In this document: positions 24,510 through 33,601 of the stretch, piece after piece
Layout: each line of letters begins with the position of its first letter
How positions within the stretch are numbered: position 1 is the stretch's first letter
Notes under the pieces: generated by a model
The model's database searches: none
Seen by the model: only the letters and a program-made list of their open reading frames with translations
Told to the model about the DNA's origin: nothing
Assembly: GCA_021155965.1 (NCBI GenBank)
Contig: JAJNBJ010000013.1
Span: 38,064-102,063 of the forward strand
From: Flavipsychrobacter sp.
Lineage (GTDB): Bacteria; Bacteroidota; Bacteroidia; Chitinophagales; Chitinophagaceae
Reading direction: 5' to 3'
Length of the DNA stretch: 64,000 nt
Position numbers and translations under genes: made by a program

Positions 24510-27134
24510 TCACTTCCTGTACTGCTTCACGATCTCTTTCATCTCGTTCAGCTTCATCAGTGCCTCAACCGGTGTGAGTGTGTTGATATCTGTGGCATCA
24601 AGCAGTTGCTGTATACGGCGTATATCTTCAGTTACACCATCAAATATATTGAGCTGGAATTGTGCAGCAGGTTTGATGTTTTTTACCTTTTGCAGGGTAT
24701 CCCCGGTACCGGCATGTTTTTCTTCCAATTGGGCGAGTATCTCGTTGGCACGGTCCAGTAATTTTGGTGGCATTCCCGCCATACGGGCTACCTGTATACC
24801 AAAGCTATGCCTGCTGCCACCGGGCGCAAGTTTGCGCAGGAAAATGACCTTATTGCCCGTTTCTTTATGAGTAATGTGGTAATTACGAACCCTCGGCAAT
24901 TGATGCTCCAGTTCATTCAACTCATGATAGTGTGTGGCAAAGAGTGTTTTTGGCTTAGCCGGACTATTATGCACATGCTCCACTATAGACCATGCCAGTG
25001 ATATGCCATCATATGTGCTGGTACCTCGGCCTATTTCGTCCAGCAGGATCAAACTGCGTTCGCTGATGTTATTGATGATGCTGGCGGTCTCATTCATTTC
25101 CACCATGAAGGTACTTTCGCCTCCGCTCAGGTTATCAGATGCGCCTACGCGGGTGAATATCTTATCTGTAAGGCCAATTGTAGCGGCATCCGCAGGTACG
25201 AAGCTGCCCATATGCGCCATAAGCGTAATGATGGCTGTCTGCCTCAGCAAGGCCGATTTACCGCTCATGTTTGGCCCGGTAAGTATAATAACCTGCTGAT
25301 CGGTTTTATCAAGTGTAATATCGTTAGCTATATAGCTTTCGCCGGGTGGCAATTGTTGTTCTATTACCGGGTGACGCCCCGCCTTTATTTCCAATACTGG
25401 TTCGTTTACAAGGGTAGGGCGATGGTAATTGTATTTCTGGGCATTGTAGGAAAAGCACAGCAGGCAATCCAGTTGTGCAATAATATGCGCATTGTTCTGA
25501 ATAGCTGATATGTATGGCTCAATGCTTACCAGTAGTTGCTGGTAAAGGTTGCTTTCTATCGCCAGTATCTTGTCTTCAGCACCAAGTATCTGTTCTTCGT
25601 ACTCCTTCAGCTCAGGTGTAATATAACGCTCGGCATTGGCAAGGGTTTGCTTGCGTATCCAGTCTGCCGGTACTTTGTCTTTATGCGTGTGCGTTACCTC
25701 CAGGTAATAACCGAATACGTTATTGTAGGAGATCTTCAGCGAAGATATTCCTGTGCGCTGCGATTCCTGCTGCTGTATTTGCAACAAGTAGTCTTTTCCA
25801 CTACGTGATATTTTCCGGAGGTGGTCAAGTTCCTCAGACACGCCATCACGTATCACGCCGCCTTTGTTCACCATTGCGGGTGCATCGTCCACTATATTTG
25901 AGAGAATGTGTTCCCTTAGTTCTGTCAGTGGTTGTAAACCTTCTGCCAGGCGGCGCAATGCGTCATCTTCTGCTGCTACACATTTATCCTGCATTTCCTC
26001 CATAAATTTCATGCTGCGGGCTAGCTGCATTACTTCGCGAGGGTTAATTTTTTTTAGTGGTATTTTTCCGACTAACCGTTCTACATCACCTATTTGTTTT
26101 ACCAGTTGGGTGAGTGCGTGGTTCAGATCTTGCGCCAGTATAAAATGGTTCACCAGGTTCAACCTTTGCTCTATACGGTTCTGGTCGAACAGCGGGAATA
26201 TGAGCCAGCGTTTCATCAGGCGGGCACCCATTGGAGTATGGGTATTATCTAATGCCTGCAGCAGGTTAGTGCCTTGCTCATAGCTGCTGTGTACCAGCTC
26301 AAGGTTGCGGATGGTGAACCTGTCCATCCACATAAAATCTGTGGCTATTATACGCTGTAAGGTATTGATGTGCTGCAGGTTGGCATGTTCAGTATCCTTC
26401 AGGTAGTGTAAGGCAACACCGCAGGCTATGGTGGCTGACTTCAGGTCTTCAACTCCATAGCCCTTTAGCGACTGGGTTTGGAAGTGTTGCAATAATAGAT
26501 CGTAACAGTATTGGTCCCGGAATATCCATTCATCCAGTTGGAAAGTATATGTTTTTGTATCGAACTGCTCCCTGAACTGTTTTACCTGTGATTTGGACAA
26601 AATTATTTCCGAAGGCTGGAAACTTTGCAGCAACTTATCCATGTATTCGATATTGCCTTCGGCAGTGTAAAATTCACCAGTGGTAATATCCAGGAATGCA
26701 ATGCCGCATTTATCTCCGAGATGCAATGCTGCGAGGAAGTTATTGGTCCTGTTCTCAAGCAGCTTATCGCTGGTTGCCACACCAGGCGTAACTAGTTCTG
26801 TAACACCACGTTTTACAATTCCCTTGGTTAGTTTTGGGTCTTCCAGTTGGTCGCAGATGGCTACACGGTAGCCTGCTTTTACCAGTTTGTGCAGGTAAGT
26901 GTCCAGCGCATGGTGGGGAAATCCGGCAAGGTCAACAGTAGCAGCGGCACCGTTCGAGCGCTTGGTGAGCGTAATACCTAAAACCCTTGATGCAATATGT
27001 GCATCTTCACTGAATGTCTCGTAAAAATCACCAACACGGAACAACAAAACCGCATCAGGATACTTGGCTTTAATATCCTTATGCTGCTTCATGAGCGGGG
27101 TTTCCGCAACCTTTGCTGTTTTCTCCTTTACCAC
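24510..27134 (-). CDS. mutS: DNA mismatch repair protein MutS
   Basis: 874 residues, full length. The mismatch-recognition domain has the Phe-X-Glu motif in FRVGDFYETF (about 32-41). Clamp and lever helices follow, then the ABC ATPase with Walker A GPNMSGKSALLRQ, LSGGESTFMVEM signature, Walker B ILLDEIGRGTSTYDG and the D/H loop LFATHYHEL. The GTG at 27134 gives MVKEKTAKVAETPLMKQ, the usual Bacteroidota N-terminus. A -7 box lies just 4 bp upstream of it, so the transcript may be almost leaderless. Confidence 0.97.
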   Translation of the reverse strand: MVKEKTAKVAETPLMKQHKDIKAKYPDAVLLFRVGDFYETFSEDAHIASRVLGITLTKRSNGAAATVDLAGFPHHALDTYLHKLVKAGYRVAICDQLEDPKLTKGIVKRGVTELVTPGVATSDKLLENRTNNFLAALHLGDKCGIAFLDITTGEFYTAEGNIEYMDKLLQSFQPSEIILSKSQVKQFREQFDTKTYTFQLDEWIFRDQYCYDLLLQHFQTQSLKGYGVEDLKSATIACGVALHYLKDTEHANLQHINTLQRIIATDFMWMDRFTIRNLELVHSSYEQGTNLLQALDNTHTPMGARLMKRWLIFPLFDQNRIEQRLNLVNHFILAQDLNHALTQLVKQIGDVERLVGKIPLKKINPREVMQLARSMKFMEEMQDKCVAAEDDALRRLAEGLQPLTELREHILSNIVDDAPAMVNKGGVIRDGVSEELDHLRKISRSGKDYLLQIQQQESQRTGISSLKISYNNVFGYYLEVTHTHKDKVPADWIRKQTLANAERYITPELKEYEEQILGAEDKILAIESNLYQQLLVSIEPYISAIQNNAHIIAQLDCLLCFSYNAQKYNYHRPTLVNEPVLEIKAGRHPVIEQQLPPGESYIANDITLDKTDQQVIILTGPNMSGKSALLRQTAIITLMAHMGSFVPADAATIGLTDKIFTRVGASDNLSGGESTFMVEMNETASIINNISERSLILLDEIGRGTSTYDGISLAWSIVEHVHNSPAKPKTLFATHYHELNELEHQLPRVRNYHITHKETGNKVIFLRKLAPGGSRHSFGIQVARMAGMPPKLLDRANEILAQLEEKHAGTGDTLQKVKNIKPAAQFQLNIFDGVTEDIRRIQQLLDATDINTLTPVEALMKLNEMKEIVKQYRK

Positions 27135-27138
27135 ATTA

Positions 27139-27146
27139 CAAATATA
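27139..27146 (-). promoter_or_regulatory. Promoter -7 box of mutS
   Basis: Minus strand TATATTTG fits TAnnTTTG. Given a start point 5-8 nt further on, transcription would begin at or within the GTG start codon, implying a leaderless message or an internal start (M15). Confidence 0.45.
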
Positions 27147-27226
27147 GTGGCTTAATAGCGCAATGGTTCATTGCTCAATGCGGGTGTGAGGGGGGTGTGG
27201 ATAAGTTTTTTGGATAGATTAATACC

Positions 27227-28870
27227 TCACTTTATTAAAAAATCTTCAGAGAACCTCACGTTATACCCCCCATTCCATTTAATTTGCTGCCATTCCGATG
27301 TCGGCCTGATGGTTTCTGTAGTTTCTCCGGCAGTAACAGTGAGAGGGAGTGTAAACCCTGCAACTACATGAGTGAATTTATATTTCAGCTTCCCGTCCTT
27401 AATTGAGTACTCCAGGTGTGGGATCTTGTCTGTGCGCAGGTATTGGTCAAAAAATGTTTTTAGCTCAAGGCCTGTTTGTTTACTAATGTATTCCTCTACC
27501 TGCTGTGTGGTAACAGTCTGGTGATAAAAGTCTTTGCCCAGCCCACGCAACATAGCCCTGAATTTTTCATCGTTGTTTGTCATCATCCTTATCATGTGTA
27601 TAATGGCAGCACCTTTATCATATATATCTCCGGAGCCTTCTTCATTTACACCATATGGGCCTATCATAGGCTTGTCGGCTCTGATATTACTCCATTCCCC
27701 CCGGCAATATTTATAAGCCTTTTCTTTACCCTGTGTACATTCCACAAACAGCGCCTCCGAGTAACAAGTAATTCCTTCATGTATCCAGTTGTCGGCCATG
27801 TCTTTAGCGGTAACATTGTTACCAAACCACTCATGCCCGCTTTCATGTATAATGATATAGTCGAAAGCCATGCCTATACCTGTATAGGTCCTGTCATAGC
27901 CTTTATAGCCCATTTTGTACCCATTACCATAGGCTATTGCGCTTTGGTGTTCCATGCCCAGGTAGGGCGCTTCCACTATTTTGTAACCATCTTCATAAAA
28001 AGGGTAGGGCCCCATCCAGTACTCAAAGCAATGAAGCATCTGTTTTACGACTGCAAACTGTTTCCTTGCCTGTTCCTCATGGTATCGTAACGCATAAAAA
28101 TCAAGGTCTAGCTTTCCGTTTTCGCCCATCAGCGTATCGTGCCAATGCACATAGTCGCCTATATAAAAAGTCACATTGTAAGTATTGATTGGGTTCTTTA
28201 CTTCCCAGCCTGTAATAGTTGGTTTCTGGCCACCTGGAGCAGAAGCGGTTACATCTAATTCCTTACCATTCCCTATTGCATAATAACCGGGCACAAAGAA
28301 ACGGGTACTCATTCCGCTATCTGGTTCATCCCATTGGGCATCTTTGCAGGGCCACCAAACGCTTGCACCGAGTCCCTGGCAGGATACTGCCACGAAAAGC
28401 TTGCCCAGGCTATCATGTCCCCAGCTGAAACCGCCGTCCCAGGGAGGGTTTACGGCTTCGCGTGGCTTGCCATGGTAAAAGATGGCCAGCAAATACTGGC
28501 TGCCAACTTTCAGCTTGCGGAAGTTGTGCTTCACCCACCACACATTGCCTTCCTGCTTTACCGGCAGCAGTATAGGTCCCTCACCCAGGGCACTGGGCAT
28601 CAAAATGGCGCTGTCGAGCACCATAGGTGTTTGCAGGTCTATCTGCATGCTGTCGCCCGGTGATTTGAGCACCGTAAAGCTCACCTGGTTAATCCCATAG
28701 ATGCTTTTGCCCAAAGTATCAAATCCTACTTGCAGGTCATACCGTATCGCATCCCACCATGCGCGGCCCGGGCCATTGCTTCCGCGCAGGGTATCGGCAT
28801 GGGTAAAAGCAAATGTGGTATTTGCTGTCAGCAAATACCACATTATCAAGAGGCATTGAATAATTCGCAT
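27227..28870 (-). CDS. M1-family (gluzincin) metallopeptidase, exported
   Basis: 547 residues from the ATG at 28870 (MRIIQCLLIMWYLLTANTTF, signal peptide), preferred over 28891 because the latter overlaps the FKBP gene. After an N-terminal beta domain come the substrate-binding loop GMEHQSAIAYGNGY (the GAMEN equivalent, about 305) and the zinc site HESGHEWFGNN (His 342, His 346) with the third ligand Glu in NWIHEGITCYSEALF (about 365). It is shorter than classical aminopeptidase N (lacks the C-terminal helical domain), like other ~550-residue Bacteroidota members. It probably removes N-terminal residues from peptides in the periplasm. First gene after three FKBP genes on the same strand. Confidence 0.92.
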   Translation of the reverse strand: MRIIQCLLIMWYLLTANTTFAFTHADTLRGSNGPGRAWWDAIRYDLQVGFDTLGKSIYGINQVSFTVLKSPGDSMQIDLQTPMVLDSAILMPSALGEGPILLPVKQEGNVWWVKHNFRKLKVGSQYLLAIFYHGKPREAVNPPWDGGFSWGHDSLGKLFVAVSCQGLGASVWWPCKDAQWDEPDSGMSTRFFVPGYYAIGNGKELDVTASAPGGQKPTITGWEVKNPINTYNVTFYIGDYVHWHDTLMGENGKLDLDFYALRYHEEQARKQFAVVKQMLHCFEYWMGPYPFYEDGYKIVEAPYLGMEHQSAIAYGNGYKMGYKGYDRTYTGIGMAFDYIIIHESGHEWFGNNVTAKDMADNWIHEGITCYSEALFVECTQGKEKAYKYCRGEWSNIRADKPMIGPYGVNEEGSGDIYDKGAAIIHMIRMMTNNDEKFRAMLRGLGKDFYHQTVTTQQVEEYISKQTGLELKTFFDQYLRTDKIPHLEYSIKDGKLKYKFTHVVAGFTLPLTVTAGETTETIRPTSEWQQIKWNGGYNVRFSEDFLIK

Positions 28871-28874
28871 TGTC

Positions 28875-29369
28875 CTATTTTTCAAAATCAACTACTTCCA
28901 CATTAAAGACCAATACTGAGTTAGGTGGTATCAGACCAGGTACGCCGTTTTGCCCGTAAGCCAGCCATGAGGGCAGATAAAGAGTGGCCCTGCTACCTTT
29001 CTCCAGTAGTTTCACACCTTCGTCCCATCCTTTGATCACTTGTCCTACGCCAAGTGCAAATATGAACGGCTCCCTGCCTTGTACCAGGTTGTATTGCTCA
29101 TCTACATTGCCATCAAATCGTGTGCCGTCCAGCAGTTTGCCGAGGTAATGCATGGTCACATGCTTGCCAAACTTTGGCTTCTCTCCATTTCCTGGCTTAT
29201 TAATAGTGTAATATAGTCCCGATGGGGCTTTTGTAGCTACTATTTTATTTTTTGCAAAATAATTTTTAAGCACCTGGTCATCTATAGCCTTTTGATCCTG
29301 CCCGAAAACGAAACCCTGGACGAATAATAATACAGTTGAAAAAAACGCAGTTAACAAGCTCTTAGTCAT
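28875..29369 (-). CDS. FKBP-type peptidyl-prolyl isomerase, single domain
   Basis: 164 residues. Signal peptide to about 23 (FVQGFVFGQ). Then the linker AIDDQVLKNYFAKNKI and one FKBP domain (about 52-163) with the active-site pattern MHYLGKLLDGTRFDGN, ALGVGQVIKGWDEG, LYLPSWLAYG and ppNSVLVFNVEVVD. It catalyses cis-trans proline isomerisation, probably in the periplasm. Last of a run of three FKBP genes; its stop lies 4 bp before the M1 peptidase start. Confidence 0.93.
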   Translation of the reverse strand: MTKSLLTAFFSTVLLFVQGFVFGQDQKAIDDQVLKNYFAKNKIVATKAPSGLYYTINKPGNGEKPKFGKHVTMHYLGKLLDGTRFDGNVDEQYNLVQGREPFIFALGVGQVIKGWDEGVKLLEKGSRATLYLPSWLAYGQNGVPGLIPPNSVLVFNVEVVDFEK

Positions 29370-29392
29370 CTTTAGTTTTTTTGTTTGCCAAT

Positions 29393-30748
29393 TTATTTAT
29401 CAATTGAAACCAGTTCTACCTCAAACAGCAGAATAGCGTTTGGCGGTATCGCCTGGCCTGCACCGGATGTCCCATAGGCCAGTCCAGATGGGATAATAAA
29501 GGTTGCCCTTGCGCCCATGTTCAGAAGTTGTACTCCTTCATCCCAGCCCTTTATTACCTGTCCCTGAGCCAAAGTGAACTGGAATGGCTGCACATGGTTG
29601 AACTTCGGGTCGGTGTTCGAATCAAAAATGTTTCCGTCCAGCGTCATGCCTGTATAGTTCATGGTCACTTTTTTGCCGGGAGCAGCATTAGGGCCAAGGC
29701 CTTTCTGCTTCATAACATAGTAAAGGCCAGAAGCTGTTTTAGTTGCCTGTATGTTATTCTTCGCCAGGTAGTCCTGTATGATCTTGTCATCTATCACGCT
29801 TTGGTCGGGTAGGTCAAGTATCTCCACATCAAACACCAGTATAGAATTTGGTACTATCGGGCTCCTGTCCTGGCTGCCGTATGCAAGGCCTGAAGGGATA
29901 TAGAAACGCGCTTTTGAACCTATCCTCAATAACTGCAATCCCTCATCCCATCCCTTTATCACACTGCCTTTGCCTACGGTTAAATTGAAAGGCTGCATAT
30001 GATGGAATGCTGAATCTGTATTTGAATCGAATTTTTTTCCATCCAGGAACATGCCCGTATAATTTACGTTAATGGCTTTGCCCGAAACAACTTTTTCACC
30101 CTTACCTACTTCGGAGATCGTGTAATACAAACCTGATTCGGTTTTCAGCGCTTTTATATTATTCTTCGTAAAGTACTCCTGCAGTATTTTGTCATCAATT
30201 GCTTTTTGTTTCTCATAATGCTCAGCAGCTTCCTTCTTTTCTTCCTCGTCAGTTTTTAATGATACCAGTGTGGCATAGTAGGTTATCATGTCACCGTCCT
30301 TTGCCCATGGTGGACTCTGGCCCATCTTCTTCAGGGAATCAACAGGGTATTTGATGATGGCGCTGTCGCCAACAACCATCTGCATGAATACCTCTATCGG
30401 GTCACCATTGCCTCTTGGTTTACTGATAGGCAATGGTACAGGCTTGTTATTATTCATCTTGCGGGAATCGAAGATGGTGCTGTCTCCCACGGTATAGCTG
30501 ATGTTCAACTCTATATGGTCGGTCAACTGGGGTTTTTTTGTTCCTTGCCCATGCTTCACGATCTTGTACATGAGACCGCTGGCTAATTTTGTGAATCCCG
30601 ACATGTCATCCTTCTTGGCTGCTTTTTGCTGTGCTTTTGCCGGAGTTGTGGTTTTTTTAGCTTTTTTATCCTGGGCATAGGTGCTGTTCAGGGTTAGGCC
30701 CATAAACAGTATTCCCAATAACAGAGCTATTTTCGGTGTTCTTTTCAT
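29393..30748 (-). CDS. Triple-domain FKBP-type peptidyl-prolyl isomerase
   Basis: 451 residues. Signal peptide, Lys/Ala-rich linker (about 27-48), then three FKBP units. Unit 1 (about 55-165) is degenerate: it has IELNISYTVGDSTIFDS and lacks the YTG...DG and AYG core. Units 2 (about 188-305) and 3 (about 325-450) are intact (NYTGMFLDGKKFDSN / NYTGMTLDGNIFDSN; VIKGWDEG; IPSGLAYG) and each is preceded by an IDDKI-type linker helix. The layout suggests domain duplication, with a first domain kept for binding or chaperoning. Confidence 0.9.
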   Translation of the reverse strand: MKRTPKIALLLGILFMGLTLNSTYAQDKKAKKTTTPAKAQQKAAKKDDMSGFTKLASGLMYKIVKHGQGTKKPQLTDHIELNISYTVGDSTIFDSRKMNNNKPVPLPISKPRGNGDPIEVFMQMVVGDSAIIKYPVDSLKKMGQSPPWAKDGDMITYYATLVSLKTDEEEKKEAAEHYEKQKAIDDKILQEYFTKNNIKALKTESGLYYTISEVGKGEKVVSGKAINVNYTGMFLDGKKFDSNTDSAFHHMQPFNLTVGKGSVIKGWDEGLQLLRIGSKARFYIPSGLAYGSQDRSPIVPNSILVFDVEILDLPDQSVIDDKIIQDYLAKNNIQATKTASGLYYVMKQKGLGPNAAPGKKVTMNYTGMTLDGNIFDSNTDPKFNHVQPFQFTLAQGQVIKGWDEGVQLLNMGARATFIIPSGLAYGTSGAGQAIPPNAILLFEVELVSIDK

Positions 30749-30778
30749 CTGTAGTATTTTATAGTTATTATTCGCTTC

Positions 30779-31774
30779 TTATCTAGTTGGAGGAGGAGGT
30801 GGGGTAGTTGATGGGGCATCCTGCTTAGGTGCGTCTTTCACATCTACTACTTCCACTTCGAAAACAAGGATCGCATTTGCGCCTATGTTTGGCGGGCCTT
30901 GTTCGCCATAACCGAGTGGCGATGGCAGGTATAATGTTGCCTTGCTGCCTTTCTTTAACAATTGTACACCCTCATCAAAGCCGGGTATCATCTGGCGCTG
31001 GCCCACAGGGAAAGTGAGTGGGGCAGTGCCATGGTGGCCGATGTTGGTATCAATGTTTGAGTCAAATGCTTTGCCATCAAGCGTTTTGCCGGTATACATC
31101 ACGCTCACCGTTTTGCCACTGGTAATAGCAGGGCCAGCACCTGGTTTCTGGATCGTGTAATATACGCCTGATGCAGTTTTAGTTGGCGTGATGTTGTTTT
31201 TTGCAAAATACTCCTGGAGTATTTTGTCATCAATAGGCAATTGTGCGGCAGCCCTCTTTTCCATTTCCTTCTGCATTTCCATTTGCTTGGCCTGTGCTTC
31301 TGCCTGTTTATCCTGCTGGTATTTTTCGTACTCCTCCTTTGTTTTCACAGAAACAACGGCTATCGTCACATTGATCTTCTTGCCGGGTTTCAGCCATGGT
31401 GGCGCCTGTTGTCCGGGAGGGATAGGGTTTGCTTTCAGCAGCGTATCGGTAGATATTTCAATAACTGCGCTGTCGCCTGCTCCCAGTTTGGTGAATGCTG
31501 CCTGGAATTCTCCAATGCCCCTTGGCTCCTCAACGGGTATAGTCACTGCCTCGCCGTTCTGCTGCTTCCTGGTGTCGGCAAGCACCATGGTATCCATTTT
31601 TGCAAAAAGGTGGAATTCGATGGCATCGCCGATCTTTGCTTTCCTGCCTTTACCTTCTTTTACGATTTTGTATTCGATACCCTTGTACTTCTGGAAACCA
31701 CCGCCGCTGTTGCAACCGGTTGCGCTAATCAGCGCTGCGCCTAATACGGCGATAGATACGATCTGCTTTATCAT
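30779..31774 (-). CDS. Two-domain FKBP-type peptidyl-prolyl isomerase lipoprotein
   Basis: 331 residues. Lipobox SATGC (Cys 21). A degenerate FKBP-like unit (about 28-150; IEFHLFAKMD, no catalytic core) is followed by a charged coiled coil rich in Glu/Gln/Met (about 152-180). The IDDKILQEYFAKNNI linker then leads into an active FKBP domain (about 200-315; MYTGKTLDGKAFDSN, IPGFDEGVQLL, LGYGEQGPPNIGAN). It ends in a Pro-rich tail. First of three FKBP genes in a row; envelope-anchored folding factor. Confidence 0.9.
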   Translation of the reverse strand: MIKQIVSIAVLGAALISATGCNSGGGFQKYKGIEYKIVKEGKGRKAKIGDAIEFHLFAKMDTMVLADTRKQQNGEAVTIPVEEPRGIGEFQAAFTKLGAGDSAVIEISTDTLLKANPIPPGQQAPPWLKPGKKINVTIAVVSVKTKEEYEKYQQDKQAEAQAKQMEMQKEMEKRAAAQLPIDDKILQEYFAKNNITPTKTASGVYYTIQKPGAGPAITSGKTVSVMYTGKTLDGKAFDSNIDTNIGHHGTAPLTFPVGQRQMIPGFDEGVQLLKKGSKATLYLPSPLGYGEQGPPNIGANAILVFEVEVVDVKDAPKQDAPSTTPPPPPTR

Positions 31775-31812
31775 GTTTAGTGTTTGTTTTTCTTTCCCGG
31801 TTTACCGGTATT

Positions 31813-32811
31813 TTATTTTGGATGAATGTCGGTCAAAATCTTCTTAAAATATGTTACTGTTTCTGTTAATGATGTTTTAGTTCTTCCTCCGGAAGCGTTG
31901 AAATGCCCGCCTCCGTCAAAGTACAACCGCGCGAAGTTACTTACATCAAAGTTTCCTTTACTACGGAACGACATTTTTATTTCGTCGCTGCGCTCAGTGA
32001 TAAGGGTTGCGAATTTAATGCCTTTTATGCTTAATGGGTAATTTACCAGCCCTTCAGTGTCCCCGTTCTGTACATTAAATAAATTCATATCCTTACGGGA
32101 TAAAGTAATGAGAGCAGAACCATATTTATGGAAAACCTCCATCCGCTCTATTAATACATACCCGAGAAACTTCATGCGTGCAGTGGTCCACGATTCATAT
32201 ACAGCCTCATGGATATATGTTGGACGAAGGCCTCTATTAATAAGGTCGGCTACCATAGTATGTACAAAAGCCGTGGTTATAGGGAATTTGAAAGAGCCTG
32301 TATCCGTCATAACCCCTGTATACAAACATGCTGCAATGTCTTTATCTATTAATGCATTATCACCGGCAAGGTTGATAAAGTCATACACCATCTCGCATGT
32401 GCTGCTTTTCTCTGGGATAGACAGACCATAATCCCAGTAAGGTTTGGGAAAGAGGTGGTGGTCTATTAATATTTTCGGTTGGGGGGCGTCTGAAAGCAGT
32501 TGTTCCAGGTGCTTGGTGCGGTTGTAATCATTAAAATCCACGCAAAAAACAAGGTCGGCTTTCTTCAGGGCTTCTGCTCCAAGTTCCGGTGTTGCTTCAT
32601 AATTAAGCATGGTATCCACACTAGGCATCCACTCAAGGAAATCGGGTATCTCGCCCGGCGACACTGCTGTAACTGTATGGCCTTTCTTTCTCAGGTATAG
32701 CGCAAGCCCCAGCATACTCCCAATTGCATCACCATCAGGTTTGTGATGAGTGGTAATGAATATCTTTTTAGGAGTTTGCAGTAAAGGAAGACAATCTTGT
32801 ATGGGCAGCAT
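31813..32811 (-). CDS. DHH/DHHA1 phosphoesterase, NrnA-like (oligoribonuclease/pAp phosphatase)
   Basis: 332 residues. DHH-domain metal motifs: THHKPDGDAIGS (about 21-32), VDFNDY (about 96) and IDHHLFPKP (about 136), with SSTCEMVYDFI, TDTGSFKF and a C-terminal DHHA1 domain ending in the glycine-rich FDGGGHFNASGG. Relatives degrade short RNA oligomers and 3'-phosphoadenosine-5'-phosphate. Cytoplasmic. First gene of the minus-strand run, divergent from ndk. Confidence 0.92.
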   Translation of the reverse strand: MLPIQDCLPLLQTPKKIFITTHHKPDGDAIGSMLGLALYLRKKGHTVTAVSPGEIPDFLEWMPSVDTMLNYEATPELGAEALKKADLVFCVDFNDYNRTKHLEQLLSDAPQPKILIDHHLFPKPYWDYGLSIPEKSSTCEMVYDFINLAGDNALIDKDIAACLYTGVMTDTGSFKFPITTAFVHTMVADLINRGLRPTYIHEAVYESWTTARMKFLGYVLIERMEVFHKYGSALITLSRKDMNLFNVQNGDTEGLVNYPLSIKGIKFATLITERSDEIKMSFRSKGNFDVSNFARLYFDGGGHFNASGGRTKTSLTETVTYFKKILTDIHPK

Positions 32812-32932
32812 TGGGATATATTTTGCCCTCTAAGGGGCCAATTGGGCTGCAAATGTAATTTTTATCTTCTAATACCGGATTTTTTTATTCCATGTTTATA
32901 CTTTTTTAACGTTTATAATTTCCGGTATCTAT

Positions 32933-32940
32933 TACCTTTG
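32933..32940 (+). promoter_or_regulatory. Promoter -7 box of ndk
   Basis: TACCTTTG is an exact match to TAnnTTTG; a TTTA at 32912-32915 is the best -33 candidate. The expected transcription start (5-8 nt on) coincides with the first base of the long stem at 32946. Confidence 0.6.
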
Positions 32941-32945
32941 CGCCC

Positions 32946-33103
32946 GTGAGTTTGTATAGATAATTTTTTTCTAAATTTTACAACGTTATTTTTCCTTTTT
33001 TCAAGGAAGAAAAACTGCGAATATTGTAATATTTTAAGATTTTCTGACGAAGAAAAAATGTAAAAGAACTAGTAAAATAGAAAAATTATCTATACATCCT
33101 CAC
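32946..33103 (+). ncRNA. Stem-enclosed 5' leader of ndk (candidate structured RNA)
   Basis: The two ends of this 158-nt stretch are complementary. GTGAG (32946-32950) pairs with CTCAC (33099-33103), GTATAGATAATTTTT (32954-32968) with AAAAATTATCTATAC (33081-33095), then CTA with TAG and TTTTAC with GTAAAA, with only small internal bulges. The enclosed loop holds a TTCCTT/AAGGAA hairpin (32992-33008) and an AATATT/AATATT hairpin (33020-33033). The structure begins at the predicted transcription start and ends 23 nt before the ndk ATG. It could be a regulatory leader or a separate small RNA. Confidence 0.55.
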
Positions 33104-33126
33104 TTAACTTAAAAACCAGTTATTAT

Positions 33127-33543
33127 ATGTCTAATCGTACTTTCACAATGATCAAGCCTGATGCGGTAAAAGCAGGTAACATTGGAAATATTTTACAAAT
33201 GATGAATGCAGGCGGTTTCCGCATAGTTGCTATGAAATACCTGCAGATCAGCAAGCAACAGGCTGAGAAGTTCTATGAGGTACATGCTGCCCGCCCATTT
33301 TACGGTGAACTTACAGAGTTTATGAGCAGCGGCCCTATAGTAGCAGCTATTCTTGAAAAAGACAATGCAGTTGCCGATTTCCGCAAGCTGATAGGCGCCA
33401 CCAACCCTGCACAGGCAGAAGAGGGTACAATCCGTAAAAAATATGCAGCCTCAGTAGGCGAGAATGCAGTTCACGGGTCTGACAGCGACGAGAATGCCGC
33501 AATAGAAGGCAACTTCTTCTTCAGCGGTTTAGAGCGTTTCTAA
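33127..33543 (+). CDS. ndk: Nucleoside-diphosphate kinase
   Basis: 138 residues, normal length. It transfers the gamma-phosphate from ATP to other nucleoside diphosphates through a phospho-histidine. Motifs: FTMIKPDAV (6-14, catalytic Lys), [10 protein letters not shown] (about 53) and the phospho-His in [12 protein letters not shown] (H116). The start matches the family N-terminus. It has an unusually long, structured leader and a terminator just after the stop. Confidence 0.97.
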   Translation: MSNRTFTMIKPDAVKAGNIGNILQMMNAGGFRIVAMKYLQISKQQAEKFYEVHAARPFYGELTEFMSSGPIVAAILEKDNAVADFRKLIGATNPAQAEEGTIRKKYAASVGENAVHGSDSDENAAIEGNFFFSGLERF

Positions 33544-33566
33544 ATAATTGAAAATAATACTACCTG

Positions 33567-33600
33567 AAGGCCATCCGAAAGGGTGGCTTTTATTGTTTGA
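33567..33600 (+). terminator. Terminator of ndk
   Basis: Ten-pair stem with two wobble pairs, arms AAGGCCATCC (33567-33576) and GGGTGGCTTT (33581-33590), GAAA tetraloop, followed by TATTGTTT. It ends just before the convergent cyclase stop codon. Confidence 0.65.
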
Positions 33601-33601
33601 A

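Noticed and set aside
27227..28891. Longer M1 peptidase start at 28891
   Set aside because: It would overlap the FKBP gene by 17 bp and place seven polar residues before an otherwise normal signal peptide; 28870 is preferred.
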